Assembly (NCBI GenBank): GCA_037975125.1
Contig: CM075856.1
Coordinates: forward strand, 3,866,949-3,930,948
Source of the DNA: Latrodectus hesperus
Taxonomy: Eukaryota; Arthropoda; Arachnida; Araneae; Theridiidae
Length of the DNA stretch: 64,000 bases
Direction: 5' to 3'
Below, one piece after another: positions 32,173-47,212 of this stretch. Under the pieces are notes generated by a model. It ran no database searches. It had not been told where the DNA came from and was given only the letters and a program-made list of their open reading frames with translations. Position numbers and translations under genes: made by a program. The stretch's first letter is position 1. Each line of letters begins with the position of its first letter.

Positions 32173-34109
32173 TATACGTAAAAGACATTGGGAGCAGTTT
32201 ATTTATGTATAGAATCTTCACACAGATTAATTCGAAACGCCATTTACTGTTTTTATGAGAAGGGAAATTTTTTTAATTCTTTCATTCAAACTTTCAATCA
32301 ATATTTTTGTTTAAAATTTCCATTTTCATTCTTGATATTTAATCTATTGGCTTTTTTTATTTCTTTAAATTTTTTCTCTGTAATCTAAGGAATTCATCTT
32401 GTTCTTATCAAATTTTTGGAAAAAAAATTTAAAGCTTTCCCCGGTTTACACTTTTTAATTGCATGACAAGATGATTTTACGGAAATAAATTATAAAATAT
32501 TAATTAATACATAAATTTTAAAAGAATTTATGTATGCATTTAATACCTATCCTATAATCTATTCGAAATAAAATGCAAATATGATGTAGGGGCAATTTTA
32601 TACCCATAAAATAGTTTTGTTTACAGAATATTTTGAATTGGTTACTTTAAATGAAAAGTAATGCTTGATGTTATAACATTAAGTTACAACTTATTTTTAC
32701 CCATAAGCAATTTTATTTCACAATTTTCTGCTTGAATTTATAGCTTAAAACAATTTTATGTTTATACGTTATTTAAAGAAGAACATTTTGTATTGGTTAA
32801 TTTAAATGAAAAATAAGGATTTAATTTAAAATTTTTAAACTTAAAACTGCTTTTAGAATATTTTATGTGAAAATTTTATGTCTGTTATAATATATTTATA
32901 CTAAACATATTGTATTTGTCTACAGGTTAAATTCACTTAAAGTGGTTTCAATTCATTTTATTGATAATGTAAGGATGATGAAGCAACTAAATTTAGATTT
33001 CTTATGGAAAAAAGCTATCTTACGAATGAAAATAAGCTACGTAGTCTTCTCTTGATTACACATTTTTACTTCAAATCAATTTAGAATCCAGAAACATTGG
33101 ATCACTCCAAAATAATTTTGATCAAAGAGTTCTTTAATATCTTTCATTAACTATTTTAGTTACTAATATATTTATTGATATAATAAATGCTTACCTGCAG
33201 CAATTACCCATTGCCTTGTAAATTGAATTAAATTACAATAATTTTTTAAATAAAAAATAAAAGTGATTATTTTCTTCATAATATTTGAGCATGAATTATT
33301 ATAAATTTTTAATTAATGTTAACGAAGCAATTTTAAATTCGGATTATTTTAATTATTTAAATAAATCACTTGCAAAATATTCTGTAATTCAATGTTTAAG
33401 CACTTTTTACAAAATTTAGTTTTTAGAATATTGTCCAAAATTTTCAATTTATTGTTAAAATGTTATGCTTACTTTGATTTTAAGTAATATTATATGCAAA
33501 AAGATATTTTATTTTATGCATTTTATTTAAAGTGGTTTAAAATTAATAAATAACAGTGAATTTAAAATTCAAATTATGGGATATTCAATATATGTGGTAC
33601 ATAAAAAGCAAATTATGTATACTTCTTTGATATTATTATTGTAAAATAGTGTTTCATTAAATTTATCTTAAAATAATAGAATTAGTAAGTTTAAGTAAAC
33701 AGTACTATCCTTGACATTAAATAGAAATATATTTGTAGATTATTGAATTCATGTCTCACGAAGAAATAATTATAATGATCATATAAGAGTTATAATTATG
33801 ATAATAAAAATAATAATAATAATTATAATAATAATAATGATTGTAATTCACATATAAGAAACAACATTCCATTGAAAAGCTATATATTTTGAATAAAAAT
33901 TTCATTTCAAGATCAATAAAGTCATATAATTATAGAATTCTATTTTTTGTTACTGCCATTAAAATCTAAAAATATAAAAAGTATAAGATTTAGTGACACC
34001 AAGATTGAAGCAACAGATGTCTCTTCTACCGAACAATACAGAAACATCAAAAATAAGGAGCAGAGAATCCAAGAGCAAATCATTGCACATGAAAGAACTC
34101 AATGACCGA
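32173..34109. other. intron 1 sequence, no gene
   Basis: A/T-rich sequence, with an AATAAT-rich low-complexity stretch around 33780-33845. No coding or RNA signal seen. Confidence 0.6.
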
Positions 34110-34940
34110 ACATAGCTTTCTTTCTGATAATGGCTACATGTTAATGACATCTACATTTATTTCACTGAAACATTGATTTCTGGTGTAATATTTTCAGTGG
34201 GAATATGTTCAAGACATGTTAAACTGACATCTGAATGCAATAATACTGATTAAACTGTGAAACTCAATATAATTGAGGTATGTGGTTAATATACATTTGA
34301 GGGAGCATAGAACTGGTAGTCATCATGTCCCCGGTTCACTGACATGTCTCTTTAGAATAGAAATCCGAACTACAGAGTTTAACTCTAATACTTGTAACGT
34401 TAAAGTTTAATCTCTTTCTCTAATAGCAGAAATTCTGAAGTAATATGCAAGATCTCATGTGGTCCTTGCTATGAAGGGCTAACGTTATTTTATCTCAAAA
34501 GTGCACATGGACCAGCTTTGAGATCTGTAAAAATGCCTCAAGTACAGCTACACCTTAATACCGAAAATAACTCAGTTCGGCTTATTGAAATTTTTAAATT
34601 ACATTTTGAATACTCGATGAATAGAACAGATATTACTTTTTGAATTGTTTTGTTAGAAGTTTTAGGAAAACATTCATCCTACTTTTAGGAATACCTCAAC
34701 ATACTGCTTAGGTCCTTATATCTATTACAGTCTATTATAACAGCGTAATTAACTGTCAGTATTAGGTACACATTATCAGTCTTTCTGAAGCTGGCTATGT
34801 GTTGATGACGTTTACATTTATAAATCTTAATCATTGTCTCATGGTGTAATATTGTCAGTTAGGTTGTTCACATGTCATGAAATATTAAACTATCTCTTTT
34901 TTTAAGCATTTTTTGGCAGAAATTCTAAAACTATTCTTCT
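34110..34940. repeat. diverged direct duplication (copies near 34115-34225 and 34775-34890)
   Basis: Both copies share CTTTCTGA, then GGCTA(C/T)(A/G)TGTT(A/G)ATGAC, ACATTTAT, TGGTGTAATATT and TCAGT, ending in TTAAACT. The match covers about 95 bases with scattered changes, in the same orientation, about 660 bp apart. GCAGAAATTCT also recurs after each (34425 and 34915). It is an old tandem duplication or two copies of an unnamed repeat; no protein is coded. Confidence 0.55.
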
Positions 34941-37226
34941 GAATGTTTTTTGATTAATGGAACACATATCTATGACAGTGCAATATTTATAAAGCCGTAA
35001 AAATGAAAATTGTACAATTTTATAACTAATGACTGCAATCATAAATGTGAGGTAGGCCATTCATTGCTTTAGCTAACGCGCAAAGCAAAACAAAGTACCT
35101 GTAAGCCTTTTGTTTTAAGTCAAACCGATGATCATATTTCTGCAAAAAATTAGAGATCATAATTACTTCATTGTCAAAAAACAACTTCTTTTTAAATTAA
35201 GATTTTTATCAGTTGATTTTGAAAATTTTAATTGACTTTTGGTTCGGTGAGAGAAGTTTAAATTAAAGAAAGAATGCATTTATATTTGAATATTTTGAAT
35301 GTATATGAACAGCAGTGCAAGTATCGTTGAAATAATTCTCATGGCTGTGTTTAGTAAAAAGAAAGAAATGGCAGTTTAAAAGTTCATAGTTCTTGTAAAA
35401 ATTAAGCGAGATTTTACTTAGTTTCTTAGGGGGGCGGTTACCTTGCAAGACTGAAAAAATTTTTCTTAGAATTTTCACTGAATTTATAACGATACCAATA
35501 TGATTTTAGTTCAGTTGTATGCGATATTGTAAAGTGTCTTCAGCTTCTAACATTTACTGACTTATTGCGTAATTTTCACTAAAAATATAATCTTTGCATT
35601 TTTCGATGAGAGAAGCAATGCATGTTTTTAAAGTTTACATTTTCTTGCTTTCAATCAAAGTAAAATTTCCAGCATAATAAACAGCAATTTTTAGAGTCAA
35701 AATGTCTCTTATAGACTGCATACATTGACATAATTTCAGCAGAATTCGCCTAAAGGATCCTTGCGAGTGGTTAAAAGGTCTTGTACTACTGAGGCAGGTG
35801 CTACAGCGACCATCTCCTGATGATGAATCACCAGTCTCTCTCCAGATCCAGATCTCTTGAGCTTCAACAAATCAGATAGACAAGATTGATGTCAGCGTTT
35901 TAAATTCTTACTCAGTAATACAAGACCTGTTGTTAACCTTGTCAGTTAATCTGGTTAGAAAAGTATTCTTATAATCATGTACTTATTATTATTTAGAGAC
36001 TAGGCTAAAATAATTACTCTGTCCTAAATTATTTTTCTCAAGAATTTTTTACTTTTGGTTACATATTCGTAATACTAATATTCAAAAACGAAGACTTCAT
36101 TTGGATGAACCATGGTTTCCATTTATTTTACAAAAAACGCTTGTAACTTTATACCGATTCGAAGCAATTCCGATCTAGTTTTCACGTACATAAAATCATA
36201 ATGAAAAAAATACGATGCTCAACAAAAAAATTACGTAGCTTATGCGTGTAGGAAGTACAAATGGAAGATTCAAACGTTTGCAAGTCACGAATATATATCA
36301 TCGTAGTTCTGTTTCATGTAGAGCAAAATAAAAATCGCAATAATTCAAAAAAAAGTATAACAATGTTTTCTGATAATAAAATTTCTTTATGGCAAAAGTT
36401 TTGCTAAGGATCTATAAAACCACATAATTTCAGAATCAATATTTTAAAAAACATATCAGCTAAGAAAGATGTTCACAAATACTGAGTGAGTTTGTGCGAC
36501 GTGGATTTAAAGCACCGTCTAAAGTAAAATATGTCTAAAAGTTATAAAAGCATACAGGGATGTTTTTGTCGATTAAGCATTTATGGAAAACTTCTGATTA
36601 GTCGTGGAAGTATAATGCACGAATATTGATGAATTGATTTCGTAGATAATACAGAAACAAAAGTTTATTGATTAATTTCTTTTTAAATTTTATCTCGAAA
36701 CAACTTCAATGATTTTGCACAAAATCATATTTTTTGTTGAGGACTGGTGATAATTTAGAATTCAAATGTAACAGAATATCCTTAAAATGGATTGTTGACT
36801 TCTAGATAATAGGAGCTTGTGATATTGAAAAAATATAGAACTATCTTTATATAGAAAACTTTATACATAAATATCTTTATATATAAAACTGTACATTTTA
36901 TTGTATAATCATACATAAAACGACAATAGTCTTAACCCTAACATGCAGCTAAAACACAAAGATTGATACATTCACTGGTTTTATTTTAGCATATTAAAAG
37001 TGAATGATTTGATTTCAATCAAATATTCATATTTTCTACTAAAAATCGTTTACAATATCTAAAAAAATTCCATCTGCTTAATACTAAACTTTCTAAAGAA
37101 AAAATATTTTATTCCAATTTAGAGCGAATGTCTGCAATATATACGTTTAAGAAATAAAAGAGGATTAGAAAATGTTTTCTAAAGTAACTGAATATTTTAA
37201 TTGAACTTATTAAAAATTATTTTTAA

Positions 37227-37230
<4 letters not shown>
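34941..37230. other. intron 1 sequence, no gene
   Basis: A/T-rich DNA. A GC-richer patch at 35750-35950 shows no recognisable coding or repeat family on either strand. Confidence 0.5.
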
Positions 37231-39789
<2,559 letters not shown>

Positions 39790-40820
39790 AGGTGCTATCT
39801 TTATTGAAAGTCTATTTTTTCCCAAGGCGTAATATGTCAGACCTATCTGATTATCAAATAGAATTTATTGTAAGAACCTGTCTAACTGTGACAATTGTAA
39901 CCAAAATATTTTTACTCTTCGATATTCCTAGAGCCAGGGTGTCTAAAGTCATGACGAAATACACCAAACGTGGCAGCACAAACATTACAAATCTAAATAG
40001 TGAATGAAAGAGAAGCTTAATATAAGATATGAATGAGTGCTGAAGCAAAAAGCAATGTTTAAGAGGCAAACAACTCGAACAAAAGTAACCACAGGGCTCT
40101 TTCAGCATCTGATTCTTCAGTGCCAATAAATTAAGTTGAAGACTTTTTCATAAGCAGAATATTTGTGAAAGAGCAGCATTTCCCAAAGAATTTCTCTTAG
40201 ATTTTAATGTCGAATGTCGTCTACAATGGTATAAAACACACACAAAATTGCCAACTATTGAAAAAAGAAAAAAAAATGTTCTGAGAAATTGTATTTCCCA
40301 TGTTTTCCTTCAACAGGTAGAGTGCACGTTGCGAAGACTACGACACGTCAGCTCCTATCTGCGTGATAAGACCTGAGATATCGTGGGTTTCTTCTGCATA
40401 CAGAAAGGATGGTTCAATGAAGAGATAAATAAAGAAATTTTACTTGACAGAGTTCACAAATAAGCGCAAACACTGTTTTCAACAGAAGATAGAAATTTTG
40501 GAATGGTAATGCGCACATCCATGCAGAGCAACTAATTCAATCATGGTTGATAAACACAAGGATGAAGTTAAGCATCTATCTTGGCTCGCACAATAACCCA
40601 TAATTGACTATTTTATAGCGTTCAGTATGGAATCGATATAACCTCTAGGAATCTCTCCCAGAAGTGTTATAATATTTCTGTGAAGATATTCCTCTGTACG
40701 CAATTCAGTACTGGTCGGATCGTTTCCTTTAGAAATCTGGGTTGTATTGCATGCCAAATGTGGCCTCAAATCACACTAATAAAGGATTTTCTATAAATAC
40801 AAGGACTTTCTCTGTTATTT
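39790..40820 (+). pseudogene. degraded Tc1-like transposase (whole length, many breaks)
   Basis: Plus-strand frames give, in order: a helix-turn-helix N-terminus (MSDLSDYQIEFIVRTCLTVT and ARVSKVMTKYTKRG); RAAFPKEFLLDFNVECRLQW followed by YKTH, matching the GRAAxxKPLLTxxNxxxRLQWYxxH region; and HIHAEQLIQSWLINT, matching the stretch after QDNA. Stops and frame changes are numerous, and the catalytic residues cannot be confirmed. The right limit is approximate; no inverted repeats were identified. It ends about 200 bp left of the BEL element. Its sequence differs from the Tc1 copies at 2132 and 19093. Confidence 0.65.
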
Positions 40821-41014
40821 TAATACCCATCTGCATTAACATAATTTTCTAAACTAGTTTTATTGTATTTTCTACTTCCAAACACTAGTTTTGACTTTTA
40901 TTTTTACATTAAATTTAATTCTTATTGGATGATTTCACAATAAAATGTATAAACAAATGATAATAATTTTAAAAATTTTATTTTACAAAAAACGTGTTAA
41001 TGTATAATTGTTAG

Positions 41015-41215
41015 TGTTCCGTATTTGTTATGTATATCCTTGGCTACGGAGCACCCTCCTTGGCGCATTCTGTAATCACGCCATTTACGGCAACTTTTTT
41101 TTTCTTGTAAGTCTTTAAGTTGTACTCTTACGCAAAAACCGCTCTATGAAAACACGCAGCAAAATAAACGCTTATTTACAATTCTTTTGTATTTAATTAA
41201 CGCAACCTCCGCACA
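41015..41215 (+). repeat. left LTR of the BEL/Pao element
   Basis: 201 bp, TG...CA ends. AATAAA at 41163-41168 is the likely polyadenylation signal. Differs from the right LTR by CTCTATG against CTCTGTG and by T9 against T8. Flanked on the left by target duplicate GTTAG. Confidence 0.97.
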
Positions 41216-41218
41216 TTT

Positions 41219-41236
41219 TGGTCCGTCGAGCCGGAG
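41219..41236 (+). other. primer-binding site
   Basis: TGGTCCGTCGAGCCGG begins 3 bases after the LTR. TGG is complementary to the CCA end of a tRNA, and the rest should pair with that tRNA's acceptor and T arm. The tRNA species was not determined. Confidence 0.7.
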
Positions 41237-41302
41237 GTGAACCAGATCCTATGGAATGAACAATTTTAATTGAATTTAAAATAATAAATTCAGATCGCTA
41301 GG

Positions 41303-43040
41303 ATGACAGACGTCACACCGCTAAATCGAAAGCGCGGTGGCATCAAAAGCCAGCTGAGAAAATTAAATAATGTCCTCACAGAAGGACAAGATGATATGGA
41401 CATTCCTGAGCTTCAGGCTCAATGGACATTTTACTTTCTATACAACAGAAATTCGAAGCGCTAAAAGATGAGTACTATAAAATTCCCAAAGAAGAAGAAT
41501 TCCAAAAGATCGAGGACTCTCTTACCGAAGTAGACGATGAGATTCAAAAATTAGAGGTAAGCCTCAAAACCTCTATTAATAAATTAAAAATTATAAATAT
41601 TGACTCTGTTCAAAATAAAGATATTGAATGTATCAGTGATCAACCTAAAAAAGCTTTTATAAAACTTCCGAAAATCCCACTTCCGTTTTTCAGCGGAAAA
41701 TATGAGGATTGGAGCTTATTCAAAACTCAGTTTAATAGCTTAATTAGTGAAAACTCTGAACTTACTGAAAATGAAAAATTACATTATTTACGTGGATCAC
41801 TTAAGGGAGAAGCTAAAATTATAGAAACTGTAGACGATAACTTTTCATCTCTCTTTAAAGCTTTAGAACAACGATATAAAAACAAAAGAATAATTGTTAA
41901 TTGTCATATAAAAAATATTTTAAATCTATATCCCTTGAAACAAATATCAGGCAAAGATTTACGCAATATTCTTGATACTATTTTGAAAAATCTTAGATCA
42001 TTAAAAATTTTGATTTCGCAAGAGATAAATTATGTGATGCTTTCTTATTAAACATTGTACTTGATAAATTAGATAGAGAATCTCGAAAACAATTTGAATT
42101 AACATTAAAAGATAACAATGTACCTGAATTCGATGATTTCCTGGAATTCTTAGAAAGGAGATGTCAAATTTTAAATAATATTCAAACAAATATTACTCTA
42201 GACTATACTCTAGACAGAAAGGCCTTGTTCGGTCTGGTGGCCTTGTTCGGTGGGTACCAGGGTAATTGTCCCGGCGGATCTCTATCCCTCCGTTGCAGCA
42301 GACTGGGACAAACTACAATAACTCGTTTTCGAAGTGGCCACCTAAGATCATTGGGATTTAACAACAAAGAAAAGGAATTTCCAATTTGCGCTAAGTGTTT
42401 CAAAAGCCAAGCCACTCCGGATCATATCCTTGAGTGCTTGGGACTCGATAAAGAAGATCTTCTGGAGCGACCATTATTGGTCATTGATTTCCTGAGAGTG
42501 TACAATGTCATAGACTTGGTCTAGCGCTGCTAGACAACAGGGATCAGCAACAACAACAACAAACATTACATCTAAATTTAATGCCGAGAAATCGAAATCT
42601 TTTTTGTTAACTCTGACAAATCTCCTAAATTGTGTATTGCTTGTAAAACACAAACACACGCTCTGTATCATTGTAACGTATTTAAAGAAATGAAATTATC
42701 AGAAAGATTAGATTTAATTCAAAAAAATAGGCTTTGTAAAAATTGCTTAAGTGGATATCATTCATTAGCAAAATGCAAATCTAAAAGTTCTTGTTTCGTT
42801 TGTAAAAAGAAATTAGATCATCACACACTCCTTCATAAATATTCCACACCACTTATGACAAATAGTCACCAAGAGAATGAACCCGTACAATTGACGCCTA
42901 CGCAATATCAAGAGCGAAGTCAGCAAAATAACAGCTCAGAATTCATCGATAAGCAAATGCCCGAAAACCCTGGACTTTCGTTTTTCTGCAACGGAAAGAA
43001 GAGCATTCTAATAAACACTGCAATAATACATGTCAGAGAC
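41303..43040 (+). pseudogene. BEL/Pao gag, frameshifted and interrupted by a LINE fragment
   Basis: The ATG at 41303 opens MTDVTPLNRKRGG and KSQLRKLNNVL. A one-base loss near 41420 shifts to DILLSIQQKFEALKDEYYKI. The capsid-like part, PLPFFSGKYEDWSLFKTQF (typical of BEL/Pao gag), runs to a second shift near 42008. A 362-bp insertion occupies 42197-42558. A third shift lies in a T-run at about 42601. After it come the zinc-knuckle Cys/His motifs CIACKTQTHALYHC, LCKNCLSGYHSLAKC and CFVCKKKLDHH, which bind RNA during particle assembly. Three of the breaks sit in or beside A/T homopolymers, so some might be sequencing errors. Confidence 0.9.
42197..42558 (+). mobile_element. 5'-truncated LINE 3' end inserted in gag
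   Basis: The fragment encodes the end of a non-LTR retrotransposon ORF2: CSRLGQTTITRFRSGHLRSL, then FPICAKCFKSQATPDHILEC and FLRVYNVIDLV, stop. This is the LTRLRSGH...CxxC...THxLxxC type tail that follows RNase H in I-like and related elements. The stop codon lies inside a 7-bp stem, 3-base loop hairpin (42519-42535). Twelve bases later comes a (CAA)n tail to 42558. ACAAATATTAC (42186-42196) and ACAAACATTAC (42559-42569) are the probable target duplication with one mismatch; its exact limits are blurred by the tail. Clade is uncertain. Confidence 0.75.
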
Positions 43041-43530
43041 GCTTGGGGGAATTCAAACCCTTAAGAGTTGTCCTTGACTCTGCCAGTGAGTCATGTTTCC
43101 TTTCCTCCACCACCGCAGACTTATTGGGTCTGAAAAAAGAAAAAACAAATATTCCAATTGCCGGTTTGAATGATACAGCTGTAAACGTAAAGAAAAAAGT
43201 TTCAACTTTTTTGTCGAATGAAAATAAAGACTCGCTATGGGAAGTAGATTTATTAATTGTTCCTAAGATTACTAGTTTCACGCCTTCTAAAAGATTAAAT
43301 ATTTCAAACTTAAAAATTTCAAGCGAAATTAAACTAGCTGATCCATCATTTTATATTCTTCAAAAAATAGATATTCTTTTGGGTGCAGAATTGTTCTTTT
43401 CATTATTGAATGAAGATAAAATAACGATAGATGACAATTTATTTTTACAATCAAGTAGTTTTGGTTATCTTGTTTCAGGTGTTATTTGAGAAAATCCTAC
43501 TTATAATACTCCAAAACAATGTTTTTTTAA
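43041..43530 (+). pseudogene. BEL/Pao aspartic protease region
   Basis: After a frame change at a G-run near 43036, the frame reads LRVVLDSASESCFLS, the catalytic D-S-(A/G) of the retropepsin-like protease of BEL/Pao elements (DSA here, where DSG or DTG is usual). It then runs through LLGLKKEKTNIPIAGLN to ILLGAELFF and FGYLVSGV, typical of the protease to RT linker. A TGA at 43487-43489 and a T-run frameshift near 43525 separate it from the RT part. The enzyme would cleave Gag-Pol in the particle. Confidence 0.85.
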
Positions 43531-45141
43531 CTAAAAACTTAGATATTCTTAATAAAACTCTCAAACGTTTTTGGGAAATTGAAGAAGTAGACACTAATGA
43601 AACTTGTAACGATGATTTAAAGTATTGTAACGATCATTTCGCAAAAATCCACTATAGAAAACCGAATGGTAGATTCGTTGTGGAAATGCCATTCAAACCC
43701 GATTCTTGCGAATATATGTTAGGACATTCTAAAGCAATCGCATCAAAAAGACTGGACCAGTTATGGGAACGTTTAGAACGCGATCTCACTATGAGAACTC
43801 TTTATTCAGATTTTCTCAGTTAGTATGAATTATTACACCATATGGAAGAATTGAAAGAAGAATCAAACACTGAAGACGGGTACTACTTACCGTATCATGG
43901 TGTGTTACGTCCATCAAATAAGCTCTACTAAACTTCGTGTAGTTTTCAACGCGAGTACTAAAACGTCTAGTGGAAATTCTTTAAACGATCTATTAAGCAA
44001 GGGAGGAGTGCTACAGGAAGATCTCTTCTCAATTCTAATAAGATTTAGAAAACACGCTTATGCATTTACTGCAGATATAAAACAAATTTTCCGAATGATT
44101 GAGGTTAATCCTTCGCAAACTAAACTTCAAAAAATTCTATGGGAGGATAGTAAAACCGCACCCATTAAAGTTTTTAAGTTACGAACGGTTACATATGGAA
44201 CCGCATCCGCTCCATACTTAGCAACAAAGGTTTTGCAACAACTTGCTCTAGATGAGGAAGGTGACTTTCCTTTAGCTTCAAAGATCGTACTTCAAGATTT
44301 TTATATGGACGATTGTCTCTCCGGTGCTTCAGAACTTTCCGAGTTTGAAAAACTCAAATCAGAATTAACCCAGCTGCTCAAACGAGGAAATATGTCTTTG
44401 CACAAATGGTGTTCCAACAGGGCTTCATCAACTGAACTTAAGGAATTCACACTTGATCGAAATTCTGAAGAAATAATGGTCAAAACTTTAGGGATGCTTT
44501 GGAACAGTTTAAATGATTCCTTTACGTTTAAGGTTAGCACCAGCACAGATTGCAATTATACTAAACGGGATGTGCTTTCACAAATTGCTAGCATATATGA
44601 TCCCCTTGGACTCCTAGGACCGATCATTGCCAAAGCAAAAATATTCATGCAGCAACTATGGTTACTCAAATTGGATTGGAACGAAATTCTACCACCAGAT
44701 GTGTCCAAGCAATGGGAAAACTTCTTAAAAACTCTGCCAGATTTAGAATCCATTCATGTTCCTAGATATTTTTTGCAAGTTAGCACAAAACTCGTAATAT
44801 TACGTGGATTTGCAGACGCGTCTTCAAAGGCATATGGAGCTGTGATTTACATAAAAACTGTATCCAATACAAATGAAACAAGTATTCAGCTTTTGTGCAG
44901 TAAATCTCGGGTGGCCCCAACAATATCCGTGACTAAACCAAGACTGGAACTTTGCTCCTGCCTGCTTCTTACAAAACTCACCCAGAAAGTCATTGCTGCA
45001 ATAAGATTGCAAATAGACTCTGTCACACTATATTCAGACTCAACTATAGCCCTCGCATGGATAAACTCTCCTTCACACTTACTCAAGACATTTGTTAGCA
45101 ACCGGGTGTCTCAAATTCAGCAAATCTCAAAAAACTTTTAA
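43531..45141 (+). pseudogene. BEL/Pao reverse transcriptase and RNase H, with breaks
   Basis: The lead-in KRFWEIEEVD and HYRKPNGRFVVEMPFK are classic for the N-terminal side of Pao RT. A TAG at 43821 and a frameshift near 43910 break it. From about 43915 the frame is clean: LRVVFNAST, the catalytic D in ADIKQIF (44074), YMDD at 44302-44313, then RNase H with D in FADASSKAYGAV (44815), E in KPRLELCSC and D in LYSDSTIALAW. It stops at a TAA (45139-45141) where the frame simply continues afterwards, so one base change ends it. Copies element RNA into DNA when intact. Confidence 0.92.
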
Positions 45142-46863
45142 TGGCAGCACATTCCATCAGAGCATAATCCTGCTGACTTACTTTCCAGAGGACTCGATGT
45201 TAAAGCTCTTGCAGCCAGCAAATTGTGGTTTAAAGGACCAGACATTTCAAAATTAAATTTACCTGCCTTTCAGACTGTACAGATTTCTAGTGTGTCAAAC
45301 GACAAACTTTTCATTGATGAACTCAAGCCTACTTCCAAAATAACATTAACTTCAATTAATGACTCTAAAATTTTAAATGATTTACTCAATATCACTAATA
45401 ATTTTCATAAACTAATCAGAATTCTAGCATTTGTTTTAAGGTTCTTCCGAAATTGTAAATTTTCTGAAAGGAAAAGGGGATTTCTTGAACAAGAGGAATA
45501 CAAAAACGCAGAAATTGTACTTTTAAAAATGGTTCAGGTAAAGTATTTTTCTCCGGAAATATCTGCTTTAGAAAAAGGATTGCCCATCCCATCAAGTAAG
45601 TTGAAATTTCTTAACCCATTCATAGTTCCATCCGATGGATTGATTAGAGTAGTTGGCAGACTTGCGCATTCTAGTTTAAAATTTAATCAAAAACATCCTA
45701 TAATTCTGCCGGCTGGAAATAAATTAGTTAAACTCATTTTTCAATATTATCACAAACGAGATTTTCATGTTGGCCTTCTAGCCCTTCTAAATAGTGTTCG
45801 TTTAAAGTATTGGCCCATTGGTGGCAGAAGTGCAGCACGCAAAGTAGTTCACGAATGTGTCGAATGCTTTAGAAACAAGCCAGTTGTCGCAAATCAGATT
45901 ATGGGAGACCTTCATGCTGAAAGAGTTACCCCTAGTTCAGCATTTTTAAACATAGGCATCGACTTATGTGGGCCCTTTGAAGTAAAATATAAGGGGCAGA
46001 GAAAGGGTACTCTACAAAAATTATATGTCGCTTTATTTATATATATGGCAACCAAGGCTGTACACATAGAATTTGTTTCCGACTTAACTTCTGAAGCTTT
46101 AATCGCTACTTTGAAAAGGTTTTTTGCACGTCGTGGAAAAAGCTCCGTTATCTTCAGCGATAATGCGACTAATTTTACAGGCGCTTCCGCAGAGATTAAA
46201 CGCTTATACAAATTAATGCTAGGAGAAGAAGTTTCAAATATACTTTCCTCTGAAGGTATCAGCTGGAAATTTTTGCCCCCAAGGGCTCCCAACTTTGGCG
46301 GTCTTTGGGAGGCGGGAGTAAAATCTTTTAAATATCATTTTAAAAGAAAGGTAGGCTCCGCAAGACTAACGCTAGAAGAATTTCTTACAGTAATCACTCA
46401 AATTGAGGGGATCCTTAATTCACGACCCCTAGTTCCTTTACCCACCGATACTGACGAATTCTCAGTTTTAACTCCCGGACACTTTCTAATCGAAAAACCT
46501 ATAAATTCTATCCCAGAACCCAACTTCATTGATAAGGGAAACAATCTACTTACTAGATGGCAAAGGACTCAAAAATTAGTTCAAACTATTTGGAAACACT
46601 GGCAAAACAGTTACTTGAGTCATTTACAACAGCGCTCGAAGTGGCTGCTTAAAAAACAAAATTTAAGTCCTGGTATGTTAGTGTTAATAAAGAACATTCA
46701 GCTTCCAACTTACCAGTGGCCTTTAGGTCGAATCACCAAAGTAATTTCAGGGCCAGACGGCAATGTCAGAATAGCAGATATACGCATGGCGAAGTCAAAT
46801 ATTAGAAGACCTATATCTAAAATTTGCATTTTGCCTATTGTGGATAATTTTCAGTCAAATTGA
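45142..46863 (+). pseudogene. BEL/Pao RNase H end and integrase, open frame
   Basis: Continues the pol frame after the TAA: HIPSEHNPADLLSRG (last RNase H Asp), then an integrase zinc-binding region (HVGLLALLNSVRLKYW, CVECFRNKP). The catalytic core has D at 45961 (GIDLCGPF), D at 46159 (FSDNATNF) and E at 46309 (GGLWEAGVKS). The last two are 49 residues apart. The C-terminal domain common to BEL/Pao integrases (WQRTQKLVQTIWKHW to GRITKVISGPDGNVRIADIR) is complete, ending at TGA 46861-46863. This section alone has no internal break. It would insert the DNA copy and make the 5-bp duplication seen. Confidence 0.93.
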
Positions 46864-47004
46864 AATGCCTAATCTTATTTGTTAAATTTATATGTTAATT
46901 GTATTCATTATTACTGTTATAATTATTATGTTACTTTTGTGTTTATATGTGAATTAGTGATGTAACTTTATATTTTCTTTGAAACATATGCATATTTCAA
47001 CGTC

Positions 47005-47012
47005 GGGCGGGA
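47005..47012 (+). other. polypurine tract
   Basis: GGGCGGGA abuts the right LTR and would prime plus-strand synthesis. One C interrupts it. Confidence 0.7.
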
Positions 47013-47212
47013 TGTTCCGTATTTGTTATGTATATCCTTGGCTACGGAGCACCCTCCTTGGCGCATTCTGTAATCACGCCATTTACGGCAACTTTTTTTT
47101 CTTGTAAGTCTTTAAGTTGTACTCTTACGCAAAAACCGCTCTGTGAAAACACGCAGCAAAATAAACGCTTATTTACAATTCTTTTGTATTTAATTAACGC
47201 AACCTCCGCACA
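47013..47212 (+). repeat. right LTR of the BEL/Pao element
   Basis: 200 bp, differing from the left LTR by one substitution and one T. Followed by target duplicate GTTAG (47213-47217). Confidence 0.97.

Larger units (their letters stand above)
41015..47212 (+). mobile_element. BEL/Pao LTR retrotransposon (6.2 kb, defective)
   Basis: Two LTRs of about 200 bp (41015-41215, 47013-47212) start TGTTCC and end CACA. They differ by one base and one T in a T-run. The 5-bp GTTAG flanks the element on both sides (41010-41014, 47213-47217). A primer-binding site follows the left LTR and a purine-rich tract precedes the right one. The interior has gag with Cys-rich knuckles, an aspartic protease, reverse transcriptase, RNase H and integrase in the BEL/Pao order. 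It is on the strand opposite to the receptor gene. Several frameshifts and stops and an inserted LINE fragment make it non-autonomous. Confidence 0.95.

Noticed and set aside
41415..41425. Programmed frameshift in BEL gag
   Set aside because: The shift lies early in gag with no slippery heptamer, and several other breaks follow; ordinary mutation or sequencing error fits better.
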